NCBI GenBank assembly: GCA_021228405.1
Contig: JAJQRF010000006.1
Coordinates: 1 to 64,000 of the forward strand
DNA length: 64,000 nucleotides
Direction: 5' to 3'
Source of the DNA: Pyrinomonadaceae bacterium
GTDB lineage: Bacteria; Acidobacteriota; Blastocatellia; Pyrinomonadales; Pyrinomonadaceae
Shown here: piece after piece, positions 60,360 to 64,000 of the stretch
How positions within the stretch are numbered: position 1 is the first letter of the stretch
How the letters are laid out: each line of letters opens with the position of its first letter
Translations under genes and position numbers: made by a program
Notes under the pieces: model-generated
Databases searched by the model: none
Told to the model about the DNA's origin: nothing
Seen by the model: the letters and a program-made list of their open reading frames with translations, nothing else

Positions 60360-61916
60360 ATGAGAGAACTTTCGCTCAACAATTGCAAATTAGACGGCAG
60401 GTATAACATTCAGGGACAGCTCGGACTTGGAAGTTATGCCGAAATCTATGTTGCACGCGACACTCTGGCTTCTCCGCAATCGCCGCACAGTCAGGTCGTT
60501 ATCAAAGCACTTAACGTCTTTTTACAAAACGATCTCGATATTGACCTCGAAAGAACACTGGTCGAAAATTTTCAAAATGAGGCGATTGCCCTCGACCGGG
60601 TCAGGCATCCGAACATTATCAGCCGACTCGGGCACGGAACGGCAAGAGATTTACGCGGAACGGTTTTCCATTATCTGGTTCTGGAATATTTGTCAGGCGG
60701 TGATCTGGCGAACCTTTGCCGCCGCGAGCGGCTTTCGCTGAAACAGGCACTTTTTTTTCTCGAACAAACTTGTGCCGGATTGGGGCACGCGCATCAATCG
60801 GGCATTATTCATCGTGATATTAAACCCCAAAACCTGCTTTTAACCAAAGATCACGAAACCGTCAAAATTGCCGATTTCGGTGTTGCCAGATTCAGCCACG
60901 CTGATTCGCCGATCACCAGAGTCGGCACAAACGTTTTTGCACCGCCCGAGCATAGTCCGATGATCTCTCAAACAGCAGGAACCGTAACCGTTACCGAACT
61001 GACTCCGGCATCTGATATTTATTCTCTGGCGAAAACCGCATATATTTTGATCACGGGTGAATCGCCGCGATATTTCGCCAATCAGCCGATCAATGAACTG
61101 CCGTTTGCCTTTCGTCAGGAAGATTGCGCCAATGACCTTTTGCGCATTTTGAACAAGGCAACCCAAAATGATCCGAAAGAAAGATTTCAGAATGTCAACG
61201 ATTTCTGGCAGGATTTGGCTAAATTATATAAGTTTACGGAAACAAGCCAAATCATTACGCAGATAAACCCGAGAAACGAAACTCCGCAACCTCACGTATC
61301 GCGCGGATATACTCCGATCGCTCCGCAAAAACCCAGATTCAACACTTCGCGCGATATTAAATTGCAAAATCTGCCGAAATTGGAAAATCCGGCATTGGTC
61401 ATCAGACTCGATGATTATCAAAAAAATAATCTTCCTTTAAATGCCGATAATCAGAAACCTTTAGCGCAATCCCGAAACGGCAATCTACAATCCGTAAATA
61501 AGGAAGAAGAGAAAATATCAGACCTATCCGGTGATGCACCGAAAAGAAATCGAAGTTTTCTGAAGCGACTGGCAACTCTTGCTGTTTTATTAATGTTTTT
61601 AGCAGGAAGTTTGTTCATAACGAACAATTATCTGCGCGGAAAGGGAATCTTACCGCAATTTTCAAATTTGTTTGCGTCACAGGAAGCCCTTGCGCTTCGC
61701 GATATTAATCTGCGACCTGACCCAAGCACGAAAAATCAACCTGTCGGTTTGGTTTCAAAAGATTCGAGGTTGCAAATCCTCAACACAAATGATAATTGGT
61801 ATGAAGTCAAAATTATCGAACACGGTCGTCCCAAGGATAACGAAAATTGGGTTGAGCGCGGATGGATAAGCACGAAAACGAAATCGGGCGACGATACTGT
61901 TAAAATTTCGAGGTAA
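60360..61916 (+). CDS. Membrane Ser/Thr protein kinase with SH3-like domain
   Basis: 518 residues. Hanks kinase domain at about 14-285: glycine loop GLGSYAE 22-28, Lys49 in VVIK, HRD 151-153, DFG 172-174, APPEHS as the APE region. A polar linker (about 290-395) leads to one membrane helix (about 404-427). The outer part (about 440-505) resembles a bacterial SH3 domain (ALRDINLRPDPST, GLVSKDSRLQIL, WYEVKI), which could sense cell-wall peptides. The next gene (5-bp gap) encodes an FHA protein. This pair is transcribed away from the fhaA-pbp-rodA-pp2C operon, separated from it by the pilin genes. Confidence 0.93.
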   Translation: MRELSLNNCKLDGRYNIQGQLGLGSYAEIYVARDTLASPQSPHSQVVIKALNVFLQNDLDIDLERTLVENFQNEAIALDRVRHPNIISRLGHGTARDLRGTVFHYLVLEYLSGGDLANLCRRERLSLKQALFFLEQTCAGLGHAHQSGIIHRDIKPQNLLLTKDHETVKIADFGVARFSHADSPITRVGTNVFAPPEHSPMISQTAGTVTVTELTPASDIYSLAKTAYILITGESPRYFANQPINELPFAFRQEDCANDLLRILNKATQNDPKERFQNVNDFWQDLAKLYKFTETSQIITQINPRNETPQPHVSRGYTPIAPQKPRFNTSRDIKLQNLPKLENPALVIRLDDYQKNNLPLNADNQKPLAQSRNGNLQSVNKEEEKISDLSGDAPKRNRSFLKRLATLAVLLMFLAGSLFITNNYLRGKGILPQFSNLFASQEALALRDINLRPDPSTKNQPVGLVSKDSRLQILNTNDNWYEVKIIEHGRPKDNENWVERGWISTKTKSGDDTVKISR

Positions 61917-61921
61917 AACAA

Positions 61922-62911
61922 ATGAGTGTTTTAGATAAAGTCAGACGTTGGATAGACGGCGAATCGGCAGAAATGGTTTTGGAACAGGCGGCTCGCGACG
62001 CACAGGTAAAACCACGAAGTCATTCGGAAGAATTCATTGTTAAAATAGCCCGTGCCGTTGAGGAAGTAATGCAGCGTGAAATGGTTCCGCTTCCGCAGGG
62101 AACAACCATAATCCCGACCGAATATACGATTTTCCTCAGTAACGATGACGATAAGGAGTGGCAGGGAATTAAGCGTAAAGGACTCGAACAAGGGTTGTAT
62201 CATATCCTTGCGGAACGAGCTAAAGAAATTTCAGGAAAGAAAAAACTCGAAACCAAGACTTTTGTAGTTGAACTACGCGTTGACGGCACAATTGAGAAAG
62301 GTGACGTTCGCGTTCAGCACAGTTGGGAAGATTCGTCCGGCAACAAAACAGGCGTTTTGTCCCGCCCGAAAAACCTCCCGGATACACTCTCCGCACCGAA
62401 GCAATCCAATCACCCGATACAGGATGTAGTTGCTCCGAATCAATTTCCTCCGAACAATTATATACCGCCAACTGCACCGAATTTTGTTCAGACCAAAGCT
62501 GAACAACCTGCTCTGCCGACTGTGCCGCAGTTGAATGTGTCCCAAATACTCAATGAAGAAGCTGAAGAAATGACTCACATTCAAAAAAGACAAAACGAAC
62601 TTTATAAATTAGAAATATGGCGCGGCGGCGTTCGGCAAAATGTCGTCCCGATATATTCAAATGAAATTTCCGTCGGACGCGGTTCAAAAACAAAACCCGT
62701 TGATGTCCCGCTGGGAGGCGACCCGGAGATCAGCCGACGACATTTGACGATCTCCACAGATGGAAACGGAAATTATTGGCTTGTTAACGAAGGGAAAAAT
62801 CCGGCAGCCATAAATAATTATGACTTGCCGCAGGGACAAAGGATAAATGTATCTCCGGGTGTGCCGATAGTGGTTTGCAGTTATCTGATTAGAATTCAGC
62901 CAAAATCCTAG
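61922..62911 (+). CDS. DUF3662/FHA-domain protein, second FhaA-like copy
   Basis: 329 residues. The N-terminal DUF3662-like domain (about 35-150; TIIPTEYTIFLSNDDDKEW, YHILAERAKEI) is followed by a Pro/Asn-rich linker and a C-terminal FHA domain (about 235-325) with SVGRGSKTK and EISRRHLTIS. The pattern differs from the copy at 53548-54573, so it is a distant paralogue. It is probably a docking partner for the upstream kinase. Confidence 0.85.
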   Translation: MSVLDKVRRWIDGESAEMVLEQAARDAQVKPRSHSEEFIVKIARAVEEVMQREMVPLPQGTTIIPTEYTIFLSNDDDKEWQGIKRKGLEQGLYHILAERAKEISGKKKLETKTFVVELRVDGTIEKGDVRVQHSWEDSSGNKTGVLSRPKNLPDTLSAPKQSNHPIQDVVAPNQFPPNNYIPPTAPNFVQTKAEQPALPTVPQLNVSQILNEEAEEMTHIQKRQNELYKLEIWRGGVRQNVVPIYSNEISVGRGSKTKPVDVPLGGDPEISRRHLTISTDGNGNYWLVNEGKNPAAINNYDLPQGQRINVSPGVPIVVCSYLIRIQPKS

Positions 62912-63026
62912 TGGGAATTTCACTTTCAATTTTACATAATAATTTCATAAACTACTTATTTCTCTAAATTAAGGCGAATAGTTAAATTCAGCTATGAACA
63001 GTCGGCTTGCTGACATCTAAAGTATT

Positions 63027-63521
63027 TTATAAAGTTACGCCGAAAGGGAAACGCTTCTTTTCAATCATCTCGATTAATTCACCCAAAGTTTGTTTGGCTT
63101 TATTTATAATGGTTTCTGGATATTTATATTTAACACAATTAATCGCAAACTCATCTTCGTCCAGTATTTTTATATTCAGGTTTATATCTACAAAAATATC
63201 CAGATCAAGATCGACAAAGCATAAAGTGGAATCAAAAATATGCGGCGGTTGGGAGATATTGCAATAATGTCCTAATAACTTTCCGTCCGGGGATATAAAT
63301 TTAAAGATATTAAACCACCGATCAATCCAAAAATATTCAATTGAAACAGTTGCGCGTCTGATAACGCCAATTTGTCTGTGGTTTACTTCCTGATCGAAGG
63401 TTCCCTGCAAAATATAAAGCGAGTCCTTTCTTTCAACCAATTCGCACTTCCACGAACGGTTAAGAGTGCCGTCGTATTTCTTGGATTGAATGGTGTAAAC
63501 TTGTGGTTTTGAATTAATCAT
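63027..63521 (-). CDS. DUF402-family protein
   Basis: 164 residues with the DUF402 core: RWFNIFKFISPDGKLLGHYC, then FVDLDLDIFV and a C-terminal helix (AKQTLGELIEMIEKKRFPFG). Related proteins act as nucleoside di/triphosphatases or fluorophosphonate-metabolism phosphatases with acidic metal ligands. The exact substrate here is unknown. Its start overlaps the end of the neighbouring hydrolase by 8 bp. Confidence 0.8.
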   Translation of the reverse strand: MINSKPQVYTIQSKKYDGTLNRSWKCELVERKDSLYILQGTFDQEVNHRQIGVIRRATVSIEYFWIDRWFNIFKFISPDGKLLGHYCNISQPPHIFDSTLCFVDLDLDIFVDINLNIKILDEDEFAINCVKYKYPETIINKAKQTLGELIEMIEKKRFPFGVTL

Positions 63522-64000
63522 TTATTCTAGTGACAAAATCGAGTATCGAAGCGTTAAATAACACTGGTTGCTCCAGATTTGAAAGATGCCCGGCGTTGGG
63601 GATTATTGAAAGCTCAGAGTTTTTAATATTCTGATGGAGTTTATTTGCGATCGTCAAATCGGTAATTTTGTCGTTTTCCCCGAAAATTATTTTTGTCGGT
63701 ATATTAATTTTGTTGAGCAGATAATCGTGATCTATTCTGTTTGCCATCGCTTTCAGGGCTGAAATATTATTATTTACATCTGAATCCTCAATCCATTGTT
63801 TTACCTTTTCCACGATGTCAGGACGCTTACTTAGGATTTCCTTCGAGAACAAGTTTTCAAGCATTGAATCGAGCAAAGCCTGATTTCCTTTTTCATTTAG
63901 CTGATCGATTGTTTCAAAACGGGAATTTCTTTTTTCCGTCGAATCTGCTGATGAATTTGTGTCGCACAGGATCAATGCCGCGACTAGTTCGGGGTATAGT
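63514..64000 (-). CDS. Alpha/beta hydrolase, cut by window edge
   Basis: The frame remains open to the window end. The translated edge reads LYPELVAALILCDT, typical of the strand after the nucleophile Ser in alpha/beta hydrolases. The rest has the cap helices, IIFGENDKITD (acid Asp) and NAGHLSNLEQP (His). The N terminus with the nucleophile is outside the window, so the apparent internal start is not the real one. Substrate is unknown. Confidence 0.85.
   Translation of the reverse strand, partial: LYPELVAALILCDTNSSADSTEKRNSRFETIDQLNEKGNQALLDSMLENLFSKEILSKRPDIVEKVKQWIEDSDVNNNISALKAMANRIDHDYLLNKINIPTKIIFGENDKITDLTIANKLHQNIKNSELSIIPNAGHLSNLEQPVLFNASILDFVTRIND

Overview
The window looks like a chromosomal segment of a free-living Gram-negative bacterium, most likely an Acidobacteriota of the Blastocatellia type. 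This is an inference from gene content: an Oar-like TonB-dependent receptor with a carboxypeptidase-regulatory domain, a DUF1800/DUF1501 pair, exported proteins with delta-60 and FG-GAP/VCBS repeats, several Ser/Thr kinases with zinc ribbons and FHA domains, and moderate GC. No rRNA operon, prophage, insertion sequence or CRISPR array is visible. One tRNA (Lys, CTT) is present.

Layout. 0.4-9.5 kb: exported proteins (delta-60/BACON/FG-GAP protein, DUF1800 and DUF1501 proteins, a CDF metal exporter, and a c-heme/FG-GAP protein on the minus strand). 9.9-14.7 kb: tRNA-Lys and a four-gene plus-strand block of zinc-ribbon proteins, including two Ser/Thr kinases. 15.2-20.6 kb, minus strand: M28 aminopeptidase with FG-GAP repeats, O-antigen-ligase-like protein, amidase-like protein, SIS-domain sugar isomerase/deaminase. 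20.7-27.3 kb, minus strand: an apparent eight-gene operon for acyl/lipid metabolism (KAS III-like protein, HAD phosphatase, DUF1330, acyl-CoA ligase, small membrane protein, hydrolase, MaoC hydratase, MFS transporter). 27.9-34.3 kb: two alpha/beta hydrolases, a TonB-dependent receptor and a TetR regulator. 34.6-38.4 kb: a nitric-oxide module (qNor, group III truncated hemoglobin, Crp/Fnr regulator). 38.4-48.3 kb: YihY, MutS, a LURP-one-like protein, a winged-helix/nuclease-like protein, an acyltransferase, alanine racemase, an acyl-CoA carboxylase beta subunit, a coiled-coil protein and a TrmH-type methyltransferase. 48.3-54.6 kb, minus strand: FhaA - PBP - RodA/FtsW - PP2C, a cell-wall/phosphosignalling operon in the same order as part of the actinobacterial pknB region. 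54.8-62.9 kb, plus strand: four minor-pilin genes, then a membrane Ser/Thr kinase with an SH3-like domain and a second FHA protein. The right edge holds a DUF402 protein and a hydrolase cut by the window end.

The most unusual part is noncoding. Three intergenic gaps (14.83-15.01, 27.41-27.77 and 36.88-37.15 kb) each hold a degenerate tandem array with a strict 20- or 21-bp period. Their consensuses differ but share a GAAA-N-CG core, and each array is followed by a palindrome. Around these lie several palindromic elements (19.48-19.57, 28.71-28.81, 29.88-30.01 and 37.24-37.32 kb). One of them spans the signal-peptide codons of a gene, and another could fold over a start codon. A 5S-rRNA-like minus-strand segment without closing helices sits at about 9.60-9.69 kb.
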